The position numbers and the translations under genes were made by a program. A stretch of DNA of 64,000 nt from Anastrepha obliqua (Eukaryota; Arthropoda; Insecta; Diptera; Tephritidae). Positions 11,831-21,880 of the stretch are shown piece after piece. Numbering within the stretch: the stretch's first letter is position 1; each line of letters opens with the position of its first letter. The DNA lies in the NCBI RefSeq assembly GCF_027943255.1, contig NC_072895.1, positions 82,028,001-82,092,000 of the forward strand, written 5' to 3'. The notes beneath the pieces were generated by a model, which saw nothing but the letters and a program-made list of their open reading frames with translations, ran no database searches and had not been told where the DNA came from.

Positions 11831-12599
11831 GAAAATTACAAATATACTTAAATGGGACAAAAACGGGCAAATGTTACATACATGATATTAAAGAACATAC
11901 CCCAAACTTCCACCGAACATAAAAATCTGGAACAATACGGGACTATACACACAACTTTCACTCCACAGAACACAGGTTAATACGAAATTTTCGGTTAAAA
12001 AAGCTATTAAACAAAACTCCACACTATACAGATATGATACAATAAACCACATTTTTTTTCATTAAGTTAAAAAATAGATACCTTTCTTATATTCTTCCAT
12101 TATAAATTTATTTCTTTTTTTTCTTTTTAACTATTATCGAACAGCTGTTTTCTTACAATATTTTACTGAACTGTTTACAAGTTTATTGTTGCTTCAGAAG
12201 CATCATGTTTTACAGCTCATATTTAGAACAGAGTTGCCATATCCAAATAATTTTTTGTATATTTTAGACCACTGAAATGTCTCAGTTAATACTGCGTACC
12301 TATTTTTTTGAAATAAGAAAAAAAAATTTGGATTTATGCCAAAATATTTCAATTTCAGACCATTGTGGAGGGCAATAATAAACTTTTTATGGGATCCATT
12401 ACATATATCGGGCGTTATTTTAGAGTTCGAAATTTTAAAATGATAATATGAAACAGAAATATTGTTGGAATAAATTTTTATTTTATGATAATCTGCTAAA
12501 CATTTTTATGGCATTTATTTTTTTAACATCAAATCCGACTTACTATATATCCGTTGTGGCTATGAGTCACGTGGTCTATTCGATCAGTTCAATTTTTGA

Positions 12600-12762
12600 C
12601 TACTTTTTCCTGTAAATTTGAATAATATATCTAAATGAGCCCATCAGCAATAATGCGACGCACCGTTGGTCATTTAACTTCAATTCTTGTATGGGATGTA
12701 TTTTATTCGCAAGTGAGCCAAAACTCTTACGTAAAATTTGACAGGTAGCCGAAGGACAAAGG
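12600..12762 (-). pseudogene. Short ITm transposase N-terminal fragment
   Basis: Minus-strand translation gives ILRKSFGSLANKIHPIQELKLNDQR, which has the form of the stretch between the HTH domain and the first catalytic Asp in ITm transposases (usual IL.KDLGL..YKIQL.QELK.ND). Only about 40 residues remain. The block at 13430-13520 may be its 5' end, separated by a LINE fragment. Confidence 0.45.
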
Positions 12763-12959
12763 CCAACAAGGTGATAAAAAAATATAGAGAGTGTATGTAT
12801 GGCAATCCGAAGACGACGGTAGATCAAGGCGTAAAAATATTGCAGAATAAGAAAGGCGTCCTTCGATCCCTCACTAGTAACGCCAATGGAACAGATCGTC
12901 GAAAAGTAGATGGATGCATGAACTAGTACCTATTCTTACGACGTGTTAGAAAGGAACCT

Positions 12960-13265
12960 TTAGAAGACAAACTTCCACCTAACCCAATTCCTTTCAAGGC
13001 ACGGGGTATTTCGGAAATACCTCCATAGATTCGGACATGACAAGTCCCTAAACTGTTCTATCTGCACGGAGTGAGAAGAAGACGCTGATCACGTCTTATT
13101 CCAATGTCCACGCTATGCTCACAAAACCTATAGCATATTAAACGGAGAAAATATGGTAGGTTTTATGTTAAAATCGGGTGATAACTGAAAGCGAATCTGC
13201 GCGCATGCAAAACATATCGCGCAGAGGTTCGTCGATGTAATAACAAGCCGCTTACGAGCTAACTA
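12960..13265 (+). pseudogene. LINE C-terminal zinc-knuckle region
   Basis: One frame reads FRKYLHRFGHDKSLNCSIC, then EEDADHVLFQCPRY, then a helical tail ending near VITSRLRAN with a stop. This C-x2-C...H-x4-C ending with the preceding KYLHRFGH is characteristic of R1/LOA-like LINE ORF2 C-termini. An in-frame stop follows the second Cys region. It is 5'-truncated and may have inserted into the ITm relic on either side of it. Confidence 0.65.
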
Positions 13266-13429
13266 GCCCTGTGAGGTATTACCTATTTGGCAGTTCCGCG
13301 GGGAGAGTGGTAGATTGTAGAGAGGTGCTTAGTACGTAGGTGTAGCTGTTGTGCGTATTGGTATACCGGTACAGTAGTACTCATGTGAGTTTACTCTTTA
13401 CTCCCGAAAAAAAACGCTTCATGATGATT

Positions 13430-13522
13430 TGCCTTACAGAAATGTCAACTCAATTTGCCTTTCTCAGCTGACAAACCATAGTTAGCGATATCGGTAGTTC
13501 TCATGTAGCTAAAAATAAAGCC
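13430..13522. repeat. ITm-associated terminal block, copy A
   Basis: The sequence around CAAACCATAGTTAGCGATAT and CTCATG-AGCTAAAAATAA also occurs at 18310-18395. There it lies beyond the 5' end of a minus-strand ITm transposase relic, so both probably are the 5' end of one ITm family. Confidence 0.5.
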
Positions 13523-14870
13523 CGATACGTGCTTTATAATATAAAAGGAAAGCTCAACTATTTTTTAAGTTCTTATTAAAAAAACAAAGTTAAAAAGTAA
13601 ACAACAATGCATTTAAGTGCTATAAGGAATTTATTTATCGTATTTCTTCGCCACCTGAGCACGATCAATTGTTGTTGTATGTTATGGTAAGCTGCAACGT
13701 ATGCATATTTCTGTATTCTTTAAACATTTCCTAATTGCTAAGGTAGCTTTTAATTGGAAGGCTACTTTCTTCGCCCGCAAATCATCGGTTTTTCTTTGTC
13801 TTTGGTAGGCCACGGAGGTGATATATAGGAAACACCAAGAAGAATATTGAACATTTCATTGATATACCAGCACACTTGTTGACCCAAAGCCAACTCAGTC
13901 GCTCCACAACAATTCGGAAACGCAGCCACTCAGACGCTATGCCAATTGAGTACAAGTACGCTGGCTGAGGCAGCAATGTGAGTTTACACTTGAACGGCTT
14001 CGGAAAGCAAGAGCAACGGAACAGCCCGCCTTTATTACCACAAGCGGAGTGCAAAGCCACAATCGCAAGCGCCGTTGCCATTACCACTCCTGTAGTTAGC
14101 ACAGCACCGAAGTAGTATTTCACACACGCTTTCAAACACCTAAATGGGCGTGAGAAATACGGAAATTAATGGAGAATAGAGAAGCTTGTGGATACAAGGA
14201 GCGCAGTGTATCGCATGCGGGTGCATAAATTCGGTTTTGAAGCTTGTTTCGATTGCTGGCTGGTTTATTGGCCTCTTGACTCAGTGCAAGTTCTGTTCTT
14301 GCGGTTTTGCAGAATCGGCACAACTAAAATATGTGTAAGATATGCGCATGTGTGTATGTGTGCATTTAAATACATACTAAGTATGCAATTGCATGCATGT
14401 ACGTATGCCCAATATGTGGATATATGTACACTATAAATGTACACCAACAACTGCAATATGTTGAAAACAACAATGCGTTCCAGCATGCGCAAGTGTGCAT
14501 TGTGGCTGCATGTGTGCAACGAACCGCAAATTGAGTGTTAATGAAGCAATTTTTATTAACTTTTGCACGTTTGTGTTCTTCTCCGAAGTGATGAAATGTT
14601 TTTTGGTTTGTTTTGCTTTGTTTACGTTTCCACACCAGCCTTTGCATACCAGCCCACATATGAGAGTTTTTGTGGTACGTATTGCATTTACATTTGGCAA
14701 AAGCTGGCCGTTGCTTGCTAAGGCCGAAGGAAAAAAATTAAAAGAAAATAAATAAAAACCAAAATAAAATGCTAGCCAAAGTTACATCGAAACGCAATGC
14801 GTCGCATACTTTTTCGTGTTGGATGTTTTGTTTTGCTCACTACATATGAAATGATATGTATGTATCTATG
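13523..14870. other. Intergenic DNA, no gene seen
   Basis: Many short overlapping frames occur on both strands around 14150-14700 without recognisable motifs; they reflect a local shortage of stop codons. GTGTATGTGTGCA-type repeats lie at 14345-14365. No TE homology was recognised. Confidence 0.45.
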
Positions 14871-15081
14871 TACAGCTGTTGACAGCTAATTAGAAACGAC
14901 ACTTATTTCAAAATAAATTTTCCATTTTCCTTTTAAACACCTACTTTCATAACTTTTTGCCAATTTTATTGAAACAAATGATAAACTTAAAAACTAGTGG
15001 AAAACAATTTAATCACAATTCTTTATTAAATATACATATATTTTTTTAAAGTATGTGAAATGCACGATTTGGATAGGGCAA

Positions 15082-15093
15082 CTAATTAGAAAC
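15082..15093 (+). repeat. Inner IR/DR site, left
   Basis: CTAATTAGAAAC repeats the core of the outer TIR (14886-14897) in the same orientation, 196 bp away. It is a likely inner transposase-binding site. Confidence 0.75.
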
Positions 15094-15127
15094 AGTAATG
15101 TATTATCAGATCAACATAAAGATTATG

Positions 15128-16146
15128 TTAGTATTTGGTTCCATAACCCTTTTGCTTCAACACTGCCTCACATAGATTGCGCATTGATGTAATGAGATTC
15201 TGACAGCGCGCCACATTGTTTGCCATGCCGTTTTTACTTCGGCAAAAAGGACATCCATATTTGGGATATTTTTGGCACTCACGGCTTTTTAACGTCACCC
15301 CAGAGATGCTCTATTGGGTTTAAGTCCGGACTGGATGATGGCCATTCCAAAACATTGATGGAATTTTCGTCAAAAAACTGTTTCGTCAACTTTGCCGTGT
15401 GCTTTGGATCATTATCCTGTTGAAACTTCCATATAACAGGCAAATTTTCCTCAACCCACGGCAACATTACATTTTTTAGTATATCGACGTATTTCTCCTT
15501 ATTTAAAATTCCATCAATCCTATGGATTGGGCCAACACCATTCCACCAGAAACATCCCCACACCATGATTGATCCTCCACAATGCTTCACTACCCGTGAA
15601 ACGTAGCGAGGATTGAATTCTTGGTTGATTGGCCGTCGAACATACCTTCTACCATCTGGGCCTATGCGATTTATCTTGGTTTCATCGCTCCAAACGATAT
15701 ATTTCCATTGATTTGGAGTCCATGACCAATGGGATCTCGCAAAGACTACTCGCCGTCTCCTTTGTATCTTGGTTAGAAAGGGCTTCTTGCGTGCTGCTCT
15801 GCCATGCAGTCCAGATTCGGCCAGACACCGAGCAATTGTCCTCTTGGATATTTCGAAATTATATTGATCCTGAATTTCCCGTTGGATGTCAGTGGAAGTC
15901 TTTTTTGGGTCTCTTTTGGAAATGATTGCTATCTTGCGGTCAATTTCTGCTGAAGTTTTCCGGGGCCTTTTCTTACGTGGAACATTGTCAACAGTCTTAA
16001 AAAGTTGGATATGCTTTAAGGCGTTAAAAACCATTTTTTTGAGCATTTGACTTGCTTAGAAATTTCACTGTACGACTTTCCAGCTTTACGAAGGTCAAAA
16101 ATGGAGCTGCGCAGGGCAGGTGTACACCTGCTGCTTTTCCCCATTA
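15128..16146 (-). pseudogene. Tc1-like DD34E transposase, frameshifted
   Basis: The start is taken as the ATG at 16146 (MGKSSRCTPALRSS). One base appears lost in the A-run near 16036, after which 16046-15279 is open for 255 residues. This holds the paired-like HTH (RKTSAEIDRKI, SKRTIARCLAESGL), then VWSDETKI (first Asp), FQQDNDPKH (second Asp) and SPDLNPIEHLW (Glu), with 34 residues between the last two, the DD34E pattern of Tc1. A second frame change follows at the A-run near 15285 and a third near 15210. The original stop is probably 15130-15128. All three catalytic residues remain, so it is damaged only lightly. Confidence 0.85.
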
Positions 16147-16272
16147 CACATCTTGAAGACGAATATTTTAGTTGCTTTTAAACAACCAATTTGAAATATA
16201 TACATACCAAAAAGTCGATTATATTACTATCAAAATAACACAACTTGCCGAATATGCTTCCATTGAACAACT

Positions 16273-16283
16273 GTTTCTAATTA
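16273..16283 (-). repeat. Inner IR/DR site, right
   Basis: Reversed TAATTAGAAAC, 218 bp inside the right outer repeat core (16491-16502). It mirrors the left inner site. Confidence 0.72.
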
Positions 16284-16517
16284 CTCGTCTCAGTTTATTT
16301 ACCTTGAACTAAGTAACCCATGCACTGCGTTGGATAATATTAATGGTACTTCAACTACACAACTACAAAACTAGGCGTATTGGGTAGTAAATAGAGTAAC
16401 AAAAGCAATGCAAATGATTTTAAGAGAAAAAATAACGGTAAATTTAAACAGTTTAATATTATGCTCATCAAGCGTTTATCAAAAGAGAGCGTTTCTAATT
16501 AGCTGACAACAGCTGTA

Positions 16518-16833
16518 TGTGTATGTGTGTATGAAGGGAAGAATATGGCTACCCCACAGTGAAGTGGAGCCAAACTATCTATTTAGCAGGCATTCTTGTT
16601 AATGAACTGGCATTTGTTGGAAGAAGTCATACTAGTTCGAGAGTGGCTATGATTGTACTAGTTACAAAATGACCAAATAGTGTTGCATGCAAATGAAATA
16701 TTATTCTACTACTCTTATTGTATTTTATTGTCGTTGTATTTTTCAATGTTCATAAAAAATTTCATTTGAGGCTGCTTTCATTTAGTTTGAGAGTAAATAT
16801 GAAACATGTAATTAAAAAGCCAAAATCGTGTTC
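16518..16833. other. Short intergenic spacer
   Basis: No coding signal. The ACTAGTT motif seen at 1850-1915 occurs again near 16630 and 16657. Confidence 0.4.
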
Positions 16834-16852
16834 TTAGGTTAGGTTAGGTTAG
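16834..16852 (-). repeat. (TTAGG)n-like tail at a LINE 3' end
   Basis: Nearly four TTAGG units stand exactly where the minus-strand LINE downstream ends. On the LINE strand they read CTAACCTAACC, so they are most simply the LINE's tandem 3' tail. Confidence 0.6.
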
Positions 16853-17802
16853 CCTGGTTGGCAATAAGCCACGCATAGACCTTTTGGTCCCTAGCGATAC
16901 CAGACGGAGACCGACCTCTATGAATACCTAAAGTAGACATCATGTAGGATGTCAGCGCTTTTGGCGAATCTAAGCAGAGCTGGGAGATCCGCTTTTGAGA
17001 CGTCTTCCAGAACCTCAAACAATGGGGCTCCCAGGCATTTTAAACGCGTTTTAATAATGCCGGAAAAACGCACAGAAGGTGTTCTAAAGTCTCCTCAACA
17101 TCCTCTCTGCATTTTCTGCATTTGTCCTTGTTAGCAATCCCTATCTTGTACGCATGTGCAGCCAATAAAGTATGACCTGTTAGCATACCTATGATAGTTC
17201 TGCATTCCTTTCGCGAGAGCGTAATTACGAATGGAGTCAGTTTTTTGTCGTTAGTTCTAGACATGACTTTTGCTGTTTTGCATGTGGTCAGGTTAGTCCA
17301 CCTAGCTTCCACTTGCCTTTTCATGTGGTCGTCCATTTAGTTGTATATTGTGTTTAGCGGTTTTGGTATGTTGTTCTCTTGTTCAAATGGTAGTCTCACA
17401 GCACTTTGTGCTATCTCATCTACTATTTCGTTCCCCATAATGCCTTTGTGACCAGGTACCCAGTAGATATGCAGCCTATTGTTTCCGGCTAGCCTTTCTA
17501 TGGCCTCCCTGCTCCGTCGAACATTTTTGGACTTAATACAATATGAGCTTAAAGCTCTTATTGCTGCTTGACTATCCACGTATATATTAATTGTTGAGTT
17601 CTTTCTTTTTCTAGTGTAGGCTAGCTCCGCGGCCTTCCCCACAACTTCCGCCTGGAAAATACTGCTGTGGTGTGGCAGCTTGATAGGCTGCCTTATTCGT
17701 GCTCTTAAGTCGAGCAACAAATTCAAAGATAAGGCCGAATTTTCCTGTAATATCGGCAGTTTTTATAAGAACTTGACAATTTAAAATTATATTAATATAC
17801 AA
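16853..17802 (-). pseudogene. RNase-H-bearing LINE, RNase H domain and C-terminus
   Basis: Minus-strand frames give a ribonuclease H domain: HSSIFQAEVVGKAAELAY with the conserved Glu (near 17660), IYVDSQAAIRAL with Asp (near 17570) and YWVPGHKGIMGNEIVDEIA (near 17450) with the late conserved Asp position. A stop at 17337 follows. A second frame (17336-17040) carries LSRKECRTIIGMLTGH, then CRKCREDVEETLEHLLCVFPAL, the Cys/His tail. RNase H removes the RNA strand after first-strand synthesis. The first RNase H Asp and the whole RT are missing; a frame change lies near 17690. I-group or related clade. Confidence 0.78.
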
Positions 17803-17889
17803 AATAATTGTATTATTAAAATGAGTGTTTCTGGTATAATCTGGTAGAAAACTTCATGCTATTTATGTTTTGAATATGGCATCCGGCAT

Positions 17890-18210
17890 ATGTCTGCCGC
17901 AAGTACGAGTTACAAGGTCCATTGAATCAGCCGTCAATCCAATTTTGAATATTTTTTCGAATAAATCTGGCCGTATGGCATCAAGGGTGGTCTAAATACA
18001 GAAATTAATCGATTACTAAGCGCACTGTATGGCAGCTTGCTCAATCTTATTGGAACCAAATGTCGTCGATGTTTAGCTAATTAATTTTTGTAAACAAAAA
18101 TTTAGTCGGCATGCCTCCATAGCGCTTGCCATTCAGCGTAATGGCAGGTATTTTCTCATTTCGAAAGAAATAAGAATCGAGGATACCGCCAGTGCTTGAT
18201 GAACTTCGCA
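17890..18210 (-). pseudogene. ITm transposase relic
   Basis: Minus-strand reading shows GGILDSYFFRNE, ITLNGKRYGGMPTKF (usual VTVNGERYR.M...F), then DIWFQ.D.ASCHTV holding the second catalytic site, interrupted by stops. The C-terminal part beyond 17890 is not recognisable. The block at 18310-18395 lies upstream on the coding strand and is shared with 13430-13522. Confidence 0.6.
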
Positions 18211-18309
18211 AAAAGATTGCTTTTTATTCATTACTATAGTTTGGAGGTGTTAAACTGCTCATGATGGTCATGATGGCTTGCCACACCTTACTGAACTCAA
18301 ATGCCAATA

Positions 18310-18395
18310 CAGTTTGCCATTACCAGCTCTCAAACCATAGTTATCGATATAGTTATCGATGTCGTTATCGATATCTCTCATGCTGCTAAAAAAAT
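18310..18395. repeat. ITm-associated terminal block, copy B, with GTTATCGATAT repeats
   Basis: It shares CAAACCATAGTTATCGATAT and CTCATG-TGCTAAAAA with 13430-13522. The unit AGTTATCGATRT is locally repeated three times here (18339-18375) but only once in copy A, a small tandem expansion. Confidence 0.55.
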
Positions 18396-18399
18396 AATA

Positions 18400-19030
18400 G
18401 TTACTTAAATCGAGCAACAAATTCTAATCCATAAAACATTTTTGAAGCATTCCTTATGGAATGGAAGCACTTGCTCAAAACTGTTGATTTTCATCTAAAA
18501 CTAGAATTATTTGTGGAATTGAGGTTTTTCCTTGATAATTTTCACTGTCCTAACTCAAAGAATCATCTATAAAGAAGCTGATTACGCTTTAAATACAAAG
18601 AACTGAATCATTGGGGTATCATCTAAACTCAAGAGTTTATGTTAGGTGTAAGAAAATTTTAAAAACTTTTCAAACTTTAAATCCTGCTGGGTATTTTTTT
18701 GCTGCATTTGTATTCACCGAAATAATAATAAATAAAAGGAAAGGAAACTGCAGTAAGAATTTCTAGAGGAATTGCCAATGGAAATTGTGGAGTAAACAAT
18801 TTGGAGTTTTCGATATTTAAAAGTGGGCTTCTTTATACTTCATTTTGGTGCGTAAACTAACTCTGAAAGTACCTGCCGTCGATAAGTGCAGCCATAAAAG
18901 CCATAAAGCATCAGTCAGCTATTCAAATTCACTTCACCATCTAATTTCTTTTTCCATTTTTAACTGCTGTTTTTTGCAATTGAGCATCACGAAAAAGTGT
19001 TCATATATTTTACAAACCCACACTAAAAGT
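18400..19030. other. Unassigned spacer
   Basis: AT-rich, with no recognised coding or TIR structure. Confidence 0.4.
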
Positions 19031-19039
19031 AGGTTTAAT

Positions 19040-20500
19040 TGAGTTATAGGGCACCTCCCTCAACCGCACAAGGGCATCTCCTTCAAGGAGGTGACGGGTA
19101 TGACTACCCAGCGGACCCTGGTAAAGATATCCCTCGTTTCAGCGACTTTGTAAGAGTTAGCTCGAAAGTTAGGTGACAAAATCCAGCATATGTCTGTTCC
19201 CATATTGGGCGGTGTGTTGGTCAGTGTCTCTTCACCATGTTAGGTGCGACTGTATGTAAAGAGCATGACCGGTATGCAACGGGGCGCACTGAGAGGCCCT
19301 GGATAGTAGTTATGTCTTTCCACCTGCGACCTCAAAAGGGTGATGTAAGTTCGCTCTGCCGATGTGTTAGCTCTGGTCTATATCAGTAACCAGCCGCTTT
19401 GGACCCTGGTCAGGAAGTGTTCATTGGGCGACATAGTAGTAGCATTTATATTGAAGAGTAGGAATACATCCACGCAAATAAAGACCGGAGTCTCAGAGCT
19501 CGATGAACTATTCGACGTCATGAAAAACTGCAGAAGAGGTTGGATTCGAGCTGAGAAAACCGGCAAAGGGCGTCTCTTGCCAGACACATTACTGAAAAAA
19601 ATCATAGGTGGCACCCTCGTAACAGCTCGAGTTGTCCAGGAGACGAAGAAACTAAGAGTTCGAGAGCCTGAGAAACGGCAAGTGGTAAGCCGGCAAAAAT
19701 CTAGGCCCAAGAGCCCTTTTGGCACAGGAAGCAATGGAGCGCAGAACGATGGAGCAAGGAAGGCTAAAGCGAATCAAAAGAAGAATGAGCGAATACCAAA
19801 ACCAAGATCGGAGGCTGTGTTGGTAAAGCCGGTAGAGGGCCACAGTTATGCTGAAATCCTAAAAAAACACCCGAGAAAAGACCATGCCAGATGAAACCAT
19901 AACGGTGAAAGGCATAAGAAGAACCAAAACAGGCGCTCTTTTACTTGAATTAGAAAAAGGGAACCAGTTAACCCTGATTTTTTGATACAATTAGAGGAAA
20001 CCGTAAAAGCGGTCGGTTCCATTACAACCCTCAGACCAACTTCAACTGTAAAGGTCAGAGACTTGCATGCCGTCACGGAAAAGAAGGAAGTTGATGACGC
20101 TGTGAGAAAAATGCTAGCCGGCACTAACGAAAATATTGATGTTAGGATCACAAAACCTAATCAGCGACAACAAGTACGGGCTTCTGTTACTCTTGTTATT
20201 GAAAGCGCAGAAATGCTGCTCAAGCAAAAAAATATCAAAATCGGATGGGTTAGTGCAAGGAAGAGGGCTAGCACATCTTTGTAGCGGTGCTACCGGTGCT
20301 TCGATTTCGGACAGCTTCAATCAAACTGCAAAGAACCAGACAGAAGCGGAAAAGATATGAGCATCTGATATGGAGAAGCTGGGAACAAAACGAAAAAGTG
20401 CACTAAAGAGCCCAAATGCTGGCTATGTACCGATGCCAATCGCAGCGAGACAAAGCTGGAATTCCTTCCGTCAGCAGTGTGTGCTAGTCGATTCTAACAT
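19040..20500 (+). pseudogene. R1-like LINE 5' region and ORF1 (gag-like) with CCHC knuckles
   Basis: A GC-richer leader (19040-19360) precedes an open stretch at 19364-19894. It carries a helical segment (GVSELDELFDVMKNC), GRLLPDTLLKKIIGGTLV, a basic linker rich in KRQ and PKSP, and VKPVEGHSYAEILKK, typical of R1/LOA ORF1 proteins. A frame change follows; 19982-20284 continues with TSTVKVRDLHAVTEKKEV...VR. After a stop come zinc knuckles: CYRCFDFGQLQSNC, a second knuckle with its first Cys changed (stop then YGEAGNKTKKC), and CWLC. ORF1 proteins bind LINE RNA. The element ends near 20500; ORF2 is absent. A true start was not identified. Confidence 0.75.
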
Positions 20501-20572
20501 AAGCCCGACATCATAAACCAAACTTAAACAATCTGTTTCGACACATTAGCGATGTTGTTTTGGTTTTGTGAA

Positions 20573-20825
20573 AATGTCTGATTTTGTGCCGAATAATCGT
20601 CATTTGCGGGAAGTGTTGATTTTCCTCTTTCATTTGAAAAAAACGGCGACTGAAGCGCATCGAGAACTACAAAAAGTTTATGGAGATGCTGCTTTAAGTG
20701 AAACAACGTGCCAAGATTGGTTCCGTCGCTTCAAAGACGGTAATTTTAATGTTGACGACTGTCCACGTGAAGGAAGGCCAAAAACCTTCGAAGACGCTGA
20801 ATTGAAGGCATTGGACAATGAGTTT
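20573..20825 (+). pseudogene. Mariner transposase N-terminal fragment (mauritiana-like)
   Basis: Starting at the ATG at 20573 the frame reads MSDFVPNNRHLREVLIFLFH, LKKTATEAHRELQKVYGDAAL, CQDWFRRFKDGNFNVDD and GRPKTFEDAELKALD, the first HTH and linker of a mariner transposase. The wording is closest to mauritiana-subfamily elements as I remember them. At about 20820 the frame leaves the family abruptly, so the second HTH and the catalytic domain are gone. The fragment follows the R1-like ORF1 and may have inserted into it. Confidence 0.72.
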
Positions 20826-20829
20826 TATA

Positions 20830-21880
20830 GCCCAATATTAATTTCACACCGATACTATAATACTAATACAAAATTTTCTGGAATTTGAGGTCTGATTTAC
20901 AGAAGTGAATTTTGACAATAAAAATAAAATGGTACTGTGTCACGCTTTTTCCGGTCATGGGTCGGTACGTGGTATATCCACAGGGATCAACTAAACATTT
21001 AGCAACACATATCCTTTGCATGCAATCAATTCATGTTTAATTACAAAGTGCTCGAAGCTAGACACAACGGTTGCCATTTTACCCAAAACTAACAATAAAA
21101 TAATTATGAAAATGGCTTTATAATTTTTCAAAATATTCTCCTGGAGGTCAGCGTACTTCTGTATCCGCTTGAACTAATTTTTAAAATACTTTTGCTACTC
21201 AGAAGTGGACACCTCAAACACTTTACAGCTTCTCCAGACGTTGCAAAACGTTGTCTTCGCATTTTTTTTTATTTCGATGTTCGGGAACAAAACAAAATTA
21301 TAGGTGCCAATTCAAAACAGTAAGGCAGGTGACTTATTAATTCGATCTTTTGAGTGCTCAAAAACTTTCTTGTGTGAGCCGATACATAAGAACTCGCACT
21401 ATCTCGGTAAAGGCGTCTTCGACAGTTGGGTTTCTTTAATTTTCCGAAAACTTCTGGCTAGAAAATGGTTGTGTACCACTCATAACTGACTGTTTAAAGT
21501 TTTTCGAACGGTAAAATTGCGCCATGACTAGATCTTCCGTAAATATAGGCGAGTTGTTTCGTTTCCAAAATTCCAAAATTCGTCGCCTATATGATGCCAT
21601 TGACGTTCTTCGGAGGGTGGTTCCATGTGTAGAAGTCCACGCAAGTGGGGAAAGTAACCGACCGCCATTCACTTGAGAGTGGCCAGGACGATTCTTCTAC
21701 ATATGGTTCAAGCAGCTCACAGCATCGAGGATTAACCCACGTATCCTCCGGGTAGCTTCCGAACAGCCGTTTGGGAGTGAGCTAACGTGAGAAGGCGAAG
21801 AATTCCAGGATGGCTGGCAGTGCCATAGGTCTCGAATAATCCGCATAAAAGCCCATTTTTCAACATCTCGCTAATTTGCG
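20830..21880. other. Unassigned repetitive-looking stretch
   Basis: A minus-strand reading around 21670-21440 and the text at 21120-21400 resemble decayed transposon coding sequence, but no motif could be fixed. No TIRs were found. Low confidence in any assignment. Confidence 0.3.

Larger units (their letters stand above)
10624..12372 (-). mobile_element. Unrecognised TIR DNA transposon, 1.75 kb
   Basis: The two ends are inverted repeats of about 40 bp: CCTTCTACGAGGGCTGAAATT at the left (10624) and, reversed, CCCTCCACAATGGTCTGAAATT at the right (12372). Both continue into AAAT(T/A)TTTTGGCATAAAT. A convincing target duplication could not be fixed. The interior holds a decayed minus-strand coding remnant and a duplicated subterminal block. 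Insertion into the RTE fragment is indicated because LINE homology stops at the left end, although LINE sequence does not resume on the right. I do not recognise the superfamily. Confidence 0.6.
14873..16515 (-). mobile_element. Tc1-like transposon with IR/DR ends
   Basis: The outer ends match as inverted repeats: CAGCTGTTGACAGCTAATTAG at 14873 and, reversed, CAGCTGTTGTCAGCTAATTAG ending at 16515. TA lies at 14871-14872 and 16516-16517. The core CTAATTAGAAAC recurs about 200 bp inside each end (15082-15093 on the left, 16273-16283 reversed on the right), giving the IR/DR arrangement known from Sleeping Beauty, Minos and related Tc1 elements, where transposase binds both outer and inner sites. 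The length of 1643 bp is normal for the group. The transposase inside has frameshifts. Confidence 0.88.

Noticed and set aside
14150..14700. Cluster of short frames on both strands
   Set aside because: Mirror-image frames caused by few stop codons in GC-mixed, TG/CA-rich sequence.
16834..16852. Telomeric TTAGG array
   Set aside because: Fewer than four units, internal, and placed exactly at a LINE 3' end; a LINE tail is simpler, and flies lack TTAGG telomeres.
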